A program made the translations under genes and the position numbers. The notes beneath the pieces are model-generated. The model was not told the origin of the DNA, did not search any database, and was given only the letters and a program-made list of their open reading frames with translations. DNA of 64,000 nucleotides from Amycolatopsis sp. QT-25 (GTDB lineage Bacteria; Actinomycetota; Actinomycetes; Mycobacteriales; Pseudonocardiaceae), in the NCBI RefSeq assembly GCF_029369745.1, contig NZ_CP120210.1:2232001-2296000 (forward strand), read 5' to 3'. The stretch's first letter is position 1. Each line of letters begins with the position of its first letter. Positions 19,864 through 28,066 of the stretch are shown piece after piece.

Positions 19864-20291
19864 CCGCGCCCGGCGCCACCGCGCCCAACCCCGTACCCGG
19901 CTCCACCGAGCGCGCCCAGCGTGGTGCAGCGCGGCTGGCCGAGCTGGCCGACGAAGGCCGTGCCGCCGCGCACGCCCTGCTCGCCGAGGTGTGCCCCGAC
20001 CTGCCCCGGCTGGCCGTCGAGTTCGCTTACGGCGACATCCACTCCCGGCCCGGTCTCGACTCCGCGCGCCGGGAGCTGGTGTCGATCGGTGCGCTGGTCG
20101 CGCTGGGGGACACCGCGGTGCAGCTGCGCGCGCACCTGGGTTCCGCGCTGACATCCGGGTTGGGGCCCGACGAGCTCGTCGAGGCGGTGCTGCAGGCGCT
20201 GCCCTACGCCGGCTTCCCGCGGGTGATCAACGCGATGCTGGTGGTGCGGGAGGTCCTGCAGGAGCGGGGGTTGCTGCCGGTCGTGCCGTGA
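19860..20291 (+). CDS. carboxymuconolactone decarboxylase (CMD/AhpD-like) family protein
   Basis: 143 residues from GTG at 19860 (GTGA overlap with the upstream stop). FAYGDIHSRPGLDSARRELVSIGALVALGDTAVQLRAHLGSALTSGLGPDEL is the CMD core, and ALPYAGFPRVINAMLVVREVL its C-terminal helix. It lacks a CxxC pair, so it is CMD-like rather than AhpD-like. It forms an operon with the dienelactone hydrolase, matching consecutive steps in beta-ketoadipate-type routes. Confidence 0.88.
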   Translation: MTAPGATAPNPVPGSTERAQRGAARLAELADEGRAAAHALLAEVCPDLPRLAVEFAYGDIHSRPGLDSARRELVSIGALVALGDTAVQLRAHLGSALTSGLGPDELVEAVLQALPYAGFPRVINAMLVVREVLQERGLLPVVP

Positions 20292-20329
20292 CCGGGATCC
20301 GTCAGCGGCCTCGACGCTCCTATGGTTCG

Positions 20330-20600
20330 TCAAGCCGCTGCAGGGCCTGATTCGAGCTGGCGGTAGAGCTGGCGGGCGATGTAGCGCTTGAGGCAGCGTT
20401 TGATGTCGCGGTCGGTCTTGCCCTGGATTCGGCGACGGTCGGCGTAGGCGCGGGTGTCGGGGTCGTAGCGCAGCCGAGACAGTGCGATGTTGTGCAGTGC
20501 CCGGTTGAGCTGGCGGTTGCCAGAGCGGTTGAGAGAACCGCCGTCGAGCCGGCCGATTCCTGCGCCGACGGCACCGGCGAGGCGCCGACGAGCAGAGCTG
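20330..20600 (-). pseudogene. IS110-family transposase, C-terminal remnant
   Basis: Read from about 20600 to the TGA at 20330, the frame gives NRSGNRQLNRALHNIALSRL RYDPDTRAYADRRRIQGKTD and RDIKRCLKRYIARQLYRQLE. This is the conserved end of IS110/IS1111 transposases. The catalytic N-terminal part is missing. Confidence 0.75.
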
Positions 20601-20747
20601 CCGCAACGACCTGATCACCGGCGATCCTGGTGGTAACAAGACGGCGCTACTCGAGGCGATCGGCTTGGCCCTCCGCGGGCGGAGGACCGGCGGCGTCCGG
20701 CACCGGGGTCCGGATGCTCGGCTGGTAGCGGCCCGTGAGCGAGGACC
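20601..20747 (+). pseudogene. possible P-loop ATPase fragment
   Basis: A short frame reads LITGDPGGNKTALLEAIGLA. It resembles the first strand and P-loop of AAA/OLD-type ATPases, though the expected GK is NK. Nothing downstream continues it. Weak call. Confidence 0.3.
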
Positions 20748-21000
20748 TCACACCACCTTCCGCGTCCCGCCGTCGATCACCAGGTCAGACCCGCTCACGT
20801 TGGGCACGCGGCCGGAGGCGAGGAGGGCCACGAGCACTGCGATCTCCTCGGGCTGGGTGAGCCGCCCCGTGGTTGCGCCGAGCATCGCCGGGAGCCGGTC
20901 GGGAACGTCGTCCGGGGCGATGCCGGCGCACCGGGCGAGCAGGTCACCACGTTCCTCCACCCGCTCGCCCACCATGTTCTCCGTCGCGAGCGTGCAGGGT
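20748..21000 (-). pseudogene. short-chain dehydrogenase/reductase, C-terminal fragment
   Basis: VGERVEERGDLLARCAGIAP...GRLTQPEEIAVLVALLASGRVPNVSGSDLVIDGG is the standard SDR ending (xDGG). The Rossmann N-terminus and the YxxxK region are absent. The upstream sequence to 21095 is open but unrelated. Confidence 0.7.
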
Positions 21001-21328
21001 GAACTACGGTTCACCTCAAGGAGCGGGCTGTCGATCTCCGAGCTTCGGGCACGCACCGGTCTCGCGGCGCCGGCCGCGAGCTCGCCGCTCTCCACCTGCC
21101 GTTCGGCAGCGGAGACACCCTCCCCAGCACCGACCTGCGCTACTGCCGGCCGCTCGTGAAGCTGGCGCCGCTACTCGGCCGGATACCGGAGGACCGGCAG
21201 CCACGGGTTGTCGCCGGACTCGCCCACGCTGACGCCGGCCTCGACGAACAGATCCGGACGCTGCGTCTAGAGCCTGCTCCTCGTGGCGTGCTTCGTTCGC
21301 TCGCCCTGCATCTGGTCTCCTGGCCGTC
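21001..21328. other. unassigned sequence between fragments
   Basis: A plus-strand frame around 21060-21290 (LHLPFGSGDTLPSTDLRYC, LAPLLGRIPEDRQPRVVAGL) has protein-like composition and good GC3, but no start or recognised family. Probably another gene remnant. Confidence 0.3.
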
Positions 21329-22031
21329 TCAAGCTGCGAGTTCTGACAGGTCGAGGCCGCGGAGCTCGTGGAGGGCGCGGTGGCCGGCTGGGGTCAGCCG
21401 CACTGCCCTCCCGCCGCGGATCCAGCCCTCCTGCGCGACGCGTGCGTAGAGGTGCGCGCCGGCCTGGCCGGCAAGGTGCGAACGTCGTTCGGTCCAATCC
21501 AGACAAGCCGCGGGCGAGCGGGCGGCGGGAGAGCTGCGGCGAGAACGCGAGCCGGTCGCGGAACCACGCCAGTCCGCTCTCGGTGAGGGCGAACCCGTAG
21601 GAGTCGGTGAGCAGACCGCGATCGATCAGCGCATCGGCAATCGCGACTCCGAGCCGACCGGCCAGGTGGTCGTAGCAGGTACGCCCCTTGGCCAGCGCCT
21701 CCGACACGGATACGGCACGCAACCCGACCGGCGCCGGACCCGGCGGCGCGTGCGCCGCCAGGTCTTCGCTGAGCTGCGCGATCTCGGGCGAGGCGAGCTG
21801 CACGTAGCGGTGACGCCCCTGGCGGCGTTCCACCAGTAGCCCTCCCGCGACGAGCTGTGTGAGGTGTTCGCTCGTCGTCGACGGGGCGACACCGGCGACG
21901 TCGGCCAACTCTCGCGCCGTCCACGCGCGGCCGTCGAGCAGCGCCGCGCAGAACGCCGCTCGTGTGCCGTCGGCGAGAAGCGCGGCGACACCGGCCAGGG
22001 CGACTGCACTCACCCCCCGATCCTGCTCCAT
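21329..22031 (-). pseudogene. ArsR/HTH_20-type regulator with a single frameshift
   Basis: From ATG 22031, LAGVAALLADGTRAAFCAALLDG and ELADVAGVAPSTTSEHLTQL form the winged HTH. At about 21515 the frame breaks: ...SRRPLARG continues one base off as CLDWTERRSHLAGQAGAHLY ARVAQEGWIRGGRAVRLTPAG, ending DLSELAA. One base removed restores a normal ~230-residue regulator; a read error is possible. It overlaps the stop of the MDMPI gene (TGATG). Confidence 0.7.
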
Positions 22032-22795
22032 CAATACCCGGCCAGCAGGGCCTGGAGGCGAGCAAGGTCCGGTTGCGCCAGATGGCTACGGGCACGGCCG
22101 CGGCGGTCGGGGCGCCGCCCCCAGACGAACAGCGTGCGGGCCGCGGGATCGAACTCGACGTGCGGTCGTTCGGCGCCATCGGAGACGAGATCCAGCCGGG
22201 CGCTGCCATCGTGAACCCGGACCCGCACAGCGGGCCCATCACCGGCGCGCAACCGGACGTCGAAGTCCTCATCCGGGCGGGGATCACGGCGACGCCCCGC
22301 ACGCAGCAGGATCTCCCCGAGGACGTCGACGGCATGCTGGGTCAGTTCCGGCTGGGAGAGCAACCGGTAGCTGACGTCGTCGTCGCCCACGAAGTCCCAG
22401 CGGTGCACGGCGAACTCGTTGCGCATGTGGGGCAGGAACTTCGCGACGGCCATCGTCCGCCCGGTCCACGGGATCACGGCCTCGGGGTCGCGGGCCAGCA
22501 CATGACCGATCACCTCCCGCAGCTGTGTCTCTTCGGTCTCCAGGCGCCGCTGCAGCGCGACGTCGTCCATGGCGCGATAGGCGGGCTCACGCTCTTCGAA
22601 CGTGCGTGTGCGCGGAACCGCGTCCCCCGCGAGGAAGGGCCGCAGGTGCCGGGTGATCTCTGCGGCAGCTGCGGCGAGATGGGCGGTGACCTCGTGCGCA
22701 GTCCACCCCTCGCACGCGCTCACCACATCCGGTGCCGTGTACTGGCGCGAATCGAGGAACGCCTCGGCCTCACTGCTCCGCTCAATATCCGTCAT
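22031..22795 (-). CDS. mycothiol-dependent maleylpyruvate isomerase-type (DinB-like) protein
   Basis: 254 residues from ATG at 22795 (MTDIERSSEAEAFLDSRQY); ATG at 22801 is also possible. The N-terminal four-helix DinB/MDMPI bundle has SACEGWTAHEVTAHLAAAAAEI, and the C-terminal domain has VRVRVHDGSARLDLV. Members use mycothiol to isomerise or detoxify. Co-transcribed with the ArsR-like gene, a common pairing. Confidence 0.82.
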   Translation of the reverse strand: MTDIERSSEAEAFLDSRQYTAPDVVSACEGWTAHEVTAHLAAAAAEITRHLRPFLAGDAVPRTRTFEEREPAYRAMDDVALQRRLETEETQLREVIGHVLARDPEAVIPWTGRTMAVAKFLPHMRNEFAVHRWDFVGDDDVSYRLLSQPELTQHAVDVLGEILLRAGRRRDPRPDEDFDVRLRAGDGPAVRVRVHDGSARLDLVSDGAERPHVEFDPAARTLFVWGRRPDRRGRARSHLAQPDLARLQALLAGY

Positions 22796-23061
22796 ACACA
22801 TCACGCTAGATCCGGGACACTTCGGCCACGGCCGAACACAGATCCGGGTGGTCAGCGCCGGGAATCGCCGGCAGCTCGGGATCTTCCGCGCACAGCTCGC
22901 CGAGAAGGCCCGCGATCGTCGGGGCCAGATGCATGGTCACTCCCGCCGCCTGGTGACCGGCGAGATCGGGCGTGCCGCTTCGACACCACCGGCCGCGGCA
23001 GAGTCCGCGCAGGTCTGGACGGGGGCGGGAGCCTTATGCGGCCCGGCGACGATGGGCCGCC

Positions 23062-24540
23062 GATCTCGCAGTCGAGGATGGCGCAGGATACATCCAGCTC
23101 GTCCCGGCGCAGCACCGCTGGCTGGCCCGACCACAGCCCCGACAGCTTCCCGGCACTCATCTCGACACCGCGTTCGGCGAGCAGCCGGCGAGGGACGGGG
23201 TGGGTGTCACCGGCGCGTGGTGGAGGGAGCGCAGCCCGGTGGTGGCGGTGCAGTACCCCGTCGTGCCGGACGTGGCCCGCGAGGTGGAGATCCGGGGTTC
23301 GGCACGGCAGCTGGGCCTGGTGCCCGACGTTCCCCTTGAGTACGCGCGGTTCGCGGGGACTCGCAGGCTCCCGAACCGGGAGATCGTGCCTAAGCGCACC
23401 GGCTCTCGCGGGCCGAAGGGGATCGTCGTCGCGCGCGGGCAGTGGTTCGTCGTGCACCCGCGGCCGGGTGAGCCTGTGCTCGAGGTGCTGTCCGACGAGG
23501 CGTTTCACGCCGTGTTCGACGGCCCGGACGTCAGCGAGCACAGCGTCCGCGCGCTGGCGGCCGCCGTCGCCGCCGAAGCGCACTGGCAACTCGGTCGTCA
23601 GGTCGAACTCCGTTACCTGGACGCGAACGACCACGCCACCGGGATGTGGGCGCACCCCCGGCATGCGGGCGGTGGCCGACGGGATCCGGGCACTGTTGCG
23701 CGCGCGTGGCGCCGAGCTGTGGGAGCAGGTCCAGCCCGACATCCTGGCGCGCTGGGACCGCAATCGCGCCGAGCTGCCGTCGCCGTCGACGTCCGGCCGC
23801 ACACCACCCAACAGGGCAGCTACCACCCCGATCTGGCCCGGCACGCGATTCCCGCCGAGATCGTGCGCGGGACTCGCCGGCACGCCGCCGGCCGCGCAGT
23901 GTGCGAGACCACACAACGGTCGCAGCCCTTACCGCTCGGACCGGTCACCATCGCGCCACCGGACTGCCCGCGCTGCCTGAAACACCTGGACACCATCGCC
24001 GATCGCCACGGGCGCACGCTGGAACAGGCACCGGCGCTACCATCGCCACCGGCCGACGACTCCGATCTGGTCCGCGACGCCACGCCGGTCGTCACCGCCG
24101 CCCTGCCCGAACTCGGCGCCGGATGGCATCTCGTGCAGTACGCCGGCACCGACCCTCGATCGGTGGTGGCTGCACCAGCACGACCGCGTCCGCGGTTACG
24201 TGCACCGCTAGACCAGCAGGACCGGCAAGAAAAGCGGCTGGAAAGCGTTCGTATTCGCCTGCCACGGCCGCTACCGGCACCTCGACGCGACCGCCGACGC
24301 CCATAACCGCCCGAACTCCAGCTATCTGTGGAAAAGCCTCGCCCTTGCCGCCCGGGGCATCGCCACCCGGCCCGGCTTCGACACCGCCAACCCGGAATGG
24401 ACCCGGGGATGGCGCCGCCCCGACGGCCGTCCGGACCGGACACGACACCCCCGTGACAACGCCTCCGCACCCCGATACACCACCGAACCGACAACATTCA
24501 GCGATGACCCCACCGAAGCACCGAACACCCTGAGCGTCGC
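23062..24540 (+). pseudogene. hypothetical actinobacterial gene(s) with several frameshifts
   Basis: Strong GC3 coding signal runs along the plus strand but hops frames. The first part includes LPNREIVPKRTGSRGPKGIV, GQWFVVHPRPGEPVLEVLSD and LDANDHATGMWAHP; a second frame gives MRAVADGIRALLRARGAELW and LARWDRNRAELP. Back in the first frame come SYHPDLARHAIPAEIVRGTR and PPDCPRCLKHLDTIADRHG; a third gives GKKSGWKAFVFACHGRYRHL and SSYLWKSLALAARGIATRPG. At least three breaks. I do not recognise the family. Confidence 0.5.
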
Positions 24541-24625
24541 CGCCCGGAGACACGCCGACATCGACACGATGCGCGGGGGTTCATCACGAAGCGGCGATAC
24601 GCGCGGTACATGAAGATGCGGCCGA

Positions 24626-25279
24626 CTACGGGGAACCACGGGATACGCGATAAAGGGGTAACGGCCCCCCAGGTGGCTCGCTGATACTGGCGATTTCGGT
24701 CAGCAGGTCAGCCGCCAATTTGTAGCCTCGAGCGCACCGCGGGCACCGCAGCCGGCTGTCGAGGGTTCCCGCGCAGCGGCAGACCCAGCCGCAGGCGCGC
24801 GCCGGGTTGCCCAGGACCAGGGCGTGTGCGGGAACGTCGCGCAGGACGACAGCACCAATCCCGACCAGGGCGTATCGCCCGATCTCGACTCCGGGGGCAA
24901 TACGCGCCCCCGCACCGATGGTGGCGCCGCGGCGCACGATGACCGGGGTCGAGGTCCAGTCGCCGAGGCCCTGGCGCTGCCCGTCCGGGCGAGTCGCCCG
25001 GGGCGCGCGGTCTTCGGTGAGCACCACGTGCGAGCTGATCATCACCTCGTCTTCGAGCTGCGCGCCGAACACGTCGGCGTGGTTGCCGATCTTGACGTTG
25101 TCGCCGACCCGCGAGCCGGAGCCGACGTAGCAGCTCTTGCCCAATGTGCAGTCGGAGCCGATCTCGACGTCGTCGGCAACCTGCGCCTGGTGCCACACGC
25201 GGGTGCCGTCGCCGATCCGCGCGCCGGAGGCGACGTGAGCGCTCGGTTCGGCGAGGGGGTGACCGGTGCTGGTGATCAT
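24626..25279 (-). CDS. hexapeptide-repeat acyl/acetyltransferase (WbbJ/WxcM-like)
   Basis: 217 residues of left-handed beta-helix: HVASGARIGDGTRVWHQAQV, DVEIGSDCTLGKSCYVGSGS, NVKIGNHADVFGAQ, ATIGAGARIAPGVEIGRYAL, then LVLGNPARACGWVC with a C-terminal Cys cluster (CRCAGTLDSRLRCPRCARGY) that looks zinc-binding. This matches sugar N-acyltransferases of O-antigen/antibiotic sugar pathways. Its ATG overlaps the TGA of an acyl-carrier-like ORF, suggesting the acyl donor was carried by that protein. Confidence 0.88.
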   Translation of the reverse strand: MITSTGHPLAEPSAHVASGARIGDGTRVWHQAQVADDVEIGSDCTLGKSCYVGSGSRVGDNVKIGNHADVFGAQLEDEVMISSHVVLTEDRAPRATRPDGQRQGLGDWTSTPVIVRRGATIGAGARIAPGVEIGRYALVGIGAVVLRDVPAHALVLGNPARACGWVCRCAGTLDSRLRCPRCARGYKLAADLLTEIASISEPPGGPLPLYRVSRGSP

Positions 25280-25445
25280 GGCGTGCCTTCCGGGTCGGTG
25301 GCGAGGTGGTCGATCAGGTCACCGAGCGTTCCGGCGGAGGCCAACACGCGGTCGGGGACTGTCCGGCAAGTCGCGCGCTCGATGGCAACGGCGAGTGCGA
25401 TGCGGTCGAGCGAGTCGAAGCCGAACACGCCGCGCGCCGGCTGCC
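25276..25445 (-). pseudogene. acyl carrier protein, 5'-truncated
   Basis: GVFGFDSLDRIALAVAIERA then GTLGDLIDHLATD is the second half of an ACP; Ser in FDSL is the phosphopantetheine site. The first helix is missing. On the same DNA beyond about 25445, the opposite strand becomes the end of a TPR regulator, so a rearrangement cut the gene. Stop overlaps the acyltransferase start by four bases. Confidence 0.7.
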
Positions 25446-25803
25446 CGGCACTACGGGCGGGACCGGTAACGCACAGTTCAGCGAGACGACTGTCGCGGTC
25501 TATCGCATCGGTGTGCACACCGCCCTCGGTGACTCGGCGAAGGCGCTGAGCTACTTCACCTCCGTGGTTCCCGGCCGCCTGCCGACAGCCGAACGTCGGG
25601 CGCGTTCCTACGTGGACGGTGCGCGAGCCTGGAAAGACCACGGCAACCTCGACCAGGCCAGCAGCGCGCTGAACATGGCATTCACGTGCGCGCCCCAGGA
25701 ACTTCAGCGGCCCTCGGTCCGGGACCTGATCACCACCATGCTCGACGCTCCCGGCCGAACCCCCGCCGCGCTCTTGGCGCTGGCAGCCCACGCCGGACTC
25801 TGA
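25446..25803 (+). pseudogene. XRE/TPR-type regulator, C-terminal fragment
   Basis: NAQFSETTVAVYRIGVHTAL, AKALSYFTSVVPGRLPTAER and AWKDHGNLDQASSALNMAFT are helical TPR-like repeats typical of the C-terminus of actinomycete HTH regulators; it ends at a natural stop. The HTH half is absent to the left of 25446. Confidence 0.6.
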
Positions 25804-26281
25804 CGGGCACCGTGCGCACTACGTGCCCCAGCTCGAGATCAGCTCTACCGAGTGACTCCTAACCACTTCCGATTGCGTGGCGGGCACCGGAGCTCCTCAG
25901 TCCCTTTAGGACGCCCGCGAGCACGACGCGTGCGTGCTCGAACGACAATAGCCAGTATCTGACCTGCACGTTTAGCGGTAGCGCGCGTGGTGACAGATGC
26001 GACGCCGCCCGGATCGTGTCTTGACTGTGACGGACCGCGGTATCTGTCACCTGCTCCAGGTGTAATCCTGCGGATTCGTGCGCGGCGGATCACGGTTGTT
26101 GTCACCGGTTGACCCCGCTAGTTGTCACCAAGAGGCGTCGGTGGTTCGTGTGGCTGATCGCCCAAGTCACCAGTTGTGCGTGATAGTTGGTCATCGTGAC
26201 GCTCGGCTGCTGTGGTCGCTGTCCCGGGTGAGGGACAGCCGAATGTGCTCACCATGGCATGGACGGAGATTCAGGACCTGG
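25804..26281. other. intergenic region with TGTCAC-type repeats
   Basis: No gene is supported. Between 25985 and 26170 several copies of GTGAC/GTCAC occur, including TTGTCACC at about 26099 and 26122. These might be protein-binding sites or the end of a transposon, but no matching partner was found. Confidence 0.35.
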
Positions 26282-26836
26282 CTACAGGTGGTCCGCAGGG
26301 ATCTCGTAAATGATCTCGAGCCCGTCCTCGTCGTCCCACTGTTCGCCGACCTCGACGAAGCCATACTGCGATGCCAACCGGTAGGAGGCCGTATTGTCGG
26401 GGCTGATCGTGACCCGCACAGTGTGCACTCGCGGCTCCCGGGTGGCACGGGCCAGCAACAATTCCAGCGCGGCCCGTGCGTAACCGCGTCGCCGATGTGC
26501 CGGGTCGACGGCGTAGCCGATCTCCACCATCCCCGATGCGTCGGGCGGCCCGTGGTAGCCGGCTGTGCCCACTGCCAGTAGTTCTCGCTGATCCCAGATG
26601 ATGCCGGTGACCCAGGCGGCGCTGTCGGGGTCCGCTGCGACCTGTCTGCTGCGCATCTGCCACAGCCCATGCCGGTCCGGTCCGGCCAGGTAGGCAGTCA
26701 GAGGTACGGGGCTGGTCGCACTTGCTCCTGCGAGGTCGCCGCGGGCGAGCAAGCCGAATGTGGGACCGGTCAGATGCACGATACGAACATCCGGCTTCGG
26801 CCTGTTCGGTGTCGCTGCGTGGTGATCGTTCGGCAC
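26282..26836 (-). CDS. GNAT-family N-acetyltransferase
   Basis: 184 residues. GTAGYHGPPDASGMVEIGYA, DPAHRRRGYARAALELLLAR (acetyl-CoA loop R-R-x-G-Y/A) and NTASYRLASQYGFVEVGE are the GNAT motifs in order, close to RimJ/RimL-like acetyltransferases. Intact, unlike most neighbours. Substrate unknown. Confidence 0.88.
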   Translation of the reverse strand: MPNDHHAATPNRPKPDVRIVHLTGPTFGLLARGDLAGASATSPVPLTAYLAGPDRHGLWQMRSRQVAADPDSAAWVTGIIWDQRELLAVGTAGYHGPPDASGMVEIGYAVDPAHRRRGYARAALELLLARATREPRVHTVRVTISPDNTASYRLASQYGFVEVGEQWDDEDGLEIIYEIPADHL

Positions 26837-27408
26837 GGAGGCAACCTGTCACAGATCCGAGCACGCCGCACCCGAGATATCCCAAGCGGTCATCGGCATG
26901 ACAGCGCGTTGCGCGCCGTGCTGTGGCTGGCAAACAGCTGATCCAGGTCAGAACGCCCAGACCGGTTGATGTCGGACTGGTCAACTGCCGCGCTCGGCTG
27001 GCCGGTGCGAGCACGCGGTCACAGTTCGGCGCGTCGGCGGTCGTGTCTGCGGGCCATGCGCTTCGATGGCGCGGTGGATCTGATCGAGCGAACACGTTGG
27101 TCGCATTCCTGCAGCTGGACCGATCTGGCGATGGCGGAGTCCGTCTTCGTCGATGCTCGAAATCAACTGGCGCCGGACACGGACTCGTCGCGGCGGTGGA
27201 CTGCGGCGGGCCGGTTCGTTGGCGGCGAAGTCGTCGTACCGGCGCGGGATCTGAACACTCTCTCGATCGCACGTCGAGAACCGGTGCGCAGGTTTTCGTG
27301 GAGCCGCGACCAGAAACACCGGCCAGGACTGGAATTCCTGGTCAGTACTGGGCGTCATCCGTAGGGTCTGGCGAGTCGGAGAGAAACAAGAGGAGCTAGG
27401 TGGTGTCC
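26837..27408. other. no supported gene
   Basis: Several overlapping frames are open but none has convincing composition or motifs. A minus-strand stretch (RRYDDFAANEPARR) has the look of a decayed transposase but could not be assigned. Confidence 0.35.
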
Positions 27409-27480
27409 TGTCCGGTGCAACTTGTCGGCGTCCGGCCCTAGTTGTCGGTGGTGGTGTCGGTGTCCGGCGGTACTTGTCGG
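27409..27480 (+). repeat. end of a Tn7-like transposon: three 19-bp direct repeats
   Basis: GTCCGGTGCAACTTGTCGG (27410-27428), GTCCGGCCCTAGTTGTCGG (27430-27448) and GTCCGGCGGTACTTGTCGG (27462-27480) share GTCCGG...A/TTGTCGG, with a partial fourth at 27481. TGT at 27409 would be the terminal triplet. Arrays of ~20-bp sites just outside tnsA are how Tn7-like ends look (TnsB sites). Confidence 0.7.
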
Positions 27481-27508
27481 GTCCGGTGCCGCCCGAGAGA
27501 ATGCCGCC

Positions 27509-27770
27509 GTGCCGACGCTTGAGCATCTTCCTGGCGGAGCGCCGCAGGCGCAGACCGAGCGGTTCGAGCTCGCGTACGCCGACGAGCGCGGGGAGCAGCG
27601 CGTTTCCTTGACCGAGGCCTGGTCAGTGGCGTTCGAGGACTGTGCGCCGGTGCGCGGATTTCGCTCGTACAAAGGGCAGCACCACTTCAACGGGCGTTGG
27701 TGGACAGCCACGACCGACACGCTGGTGGGTTACGAGTCGTGGCTGGAGCGCGATCACGTCTTATCCGGCG
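27509..27770 (+). pseudogene. tnsA: TnsA-like transposase endonuclease, N-terminal fragment
   Basis: From GTG 27509: VPTLEHLPGGAPQAQTERFE, APVRGFRSYKGQHHFNGRWW and GYESWLERDHVL. This is the start of actinobacterial TnsA-like proteins, including the first catalytic Glu region (YESWLERD). Similarity stops at about 27763 and the core nuclease Asp/Lys are missing. It follows the repeat array directly, as in Tn7-like elements. TnsB and TnsC are not in the window. From here to 28066 only a 38-codon ORF (27841) is open. Confidence 0.75.
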
Positions 27771-28066
27771 TCGCAATGCATAGTGCGCCTGTGTGCGCTG
27801 GTCAGATCGTGAGCGGCATAGCGCTGACGAAGGCGGCCTGATGGCGTCGAGGAAGATCCGCATCGTTCTTCCGTTGGCCATGCTGCTGTGCGTTGTCGAC
27901 ATGGAGGCGATCGCGACCGGCGTTGAACGACGCTGGCTTATGGGTCACCGGTAGACAGGTGCGTCTCAGTGCCCGGCCGACCCGATGCGCGAGTGGCTGG
28001 CAGGGCGACAGCGACTGATCGACAGCGTTTTCCGCGTCTGTGGGCGGTGGTCAGGAGTTCAGACTG

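Noticed and set aside
22852..23916. 354-codon minus frame
   Set aside because: The plus strand carries the better GC3 pattern and protein-like segments, although frameshifted.
25985..26170. TGTCAC repeats as the second Tn7-like end
   Set aside because: Share only CTAGTTGTC with the 27.4-kb array, spacing differs and no transposase gene is adjacent.
27410..27480. CRISPR array
   Set aside because: Only three imperfect 19-bp repeats with spacers of 1 and 13 bases and no cas genes; fits transposon end sites instead.
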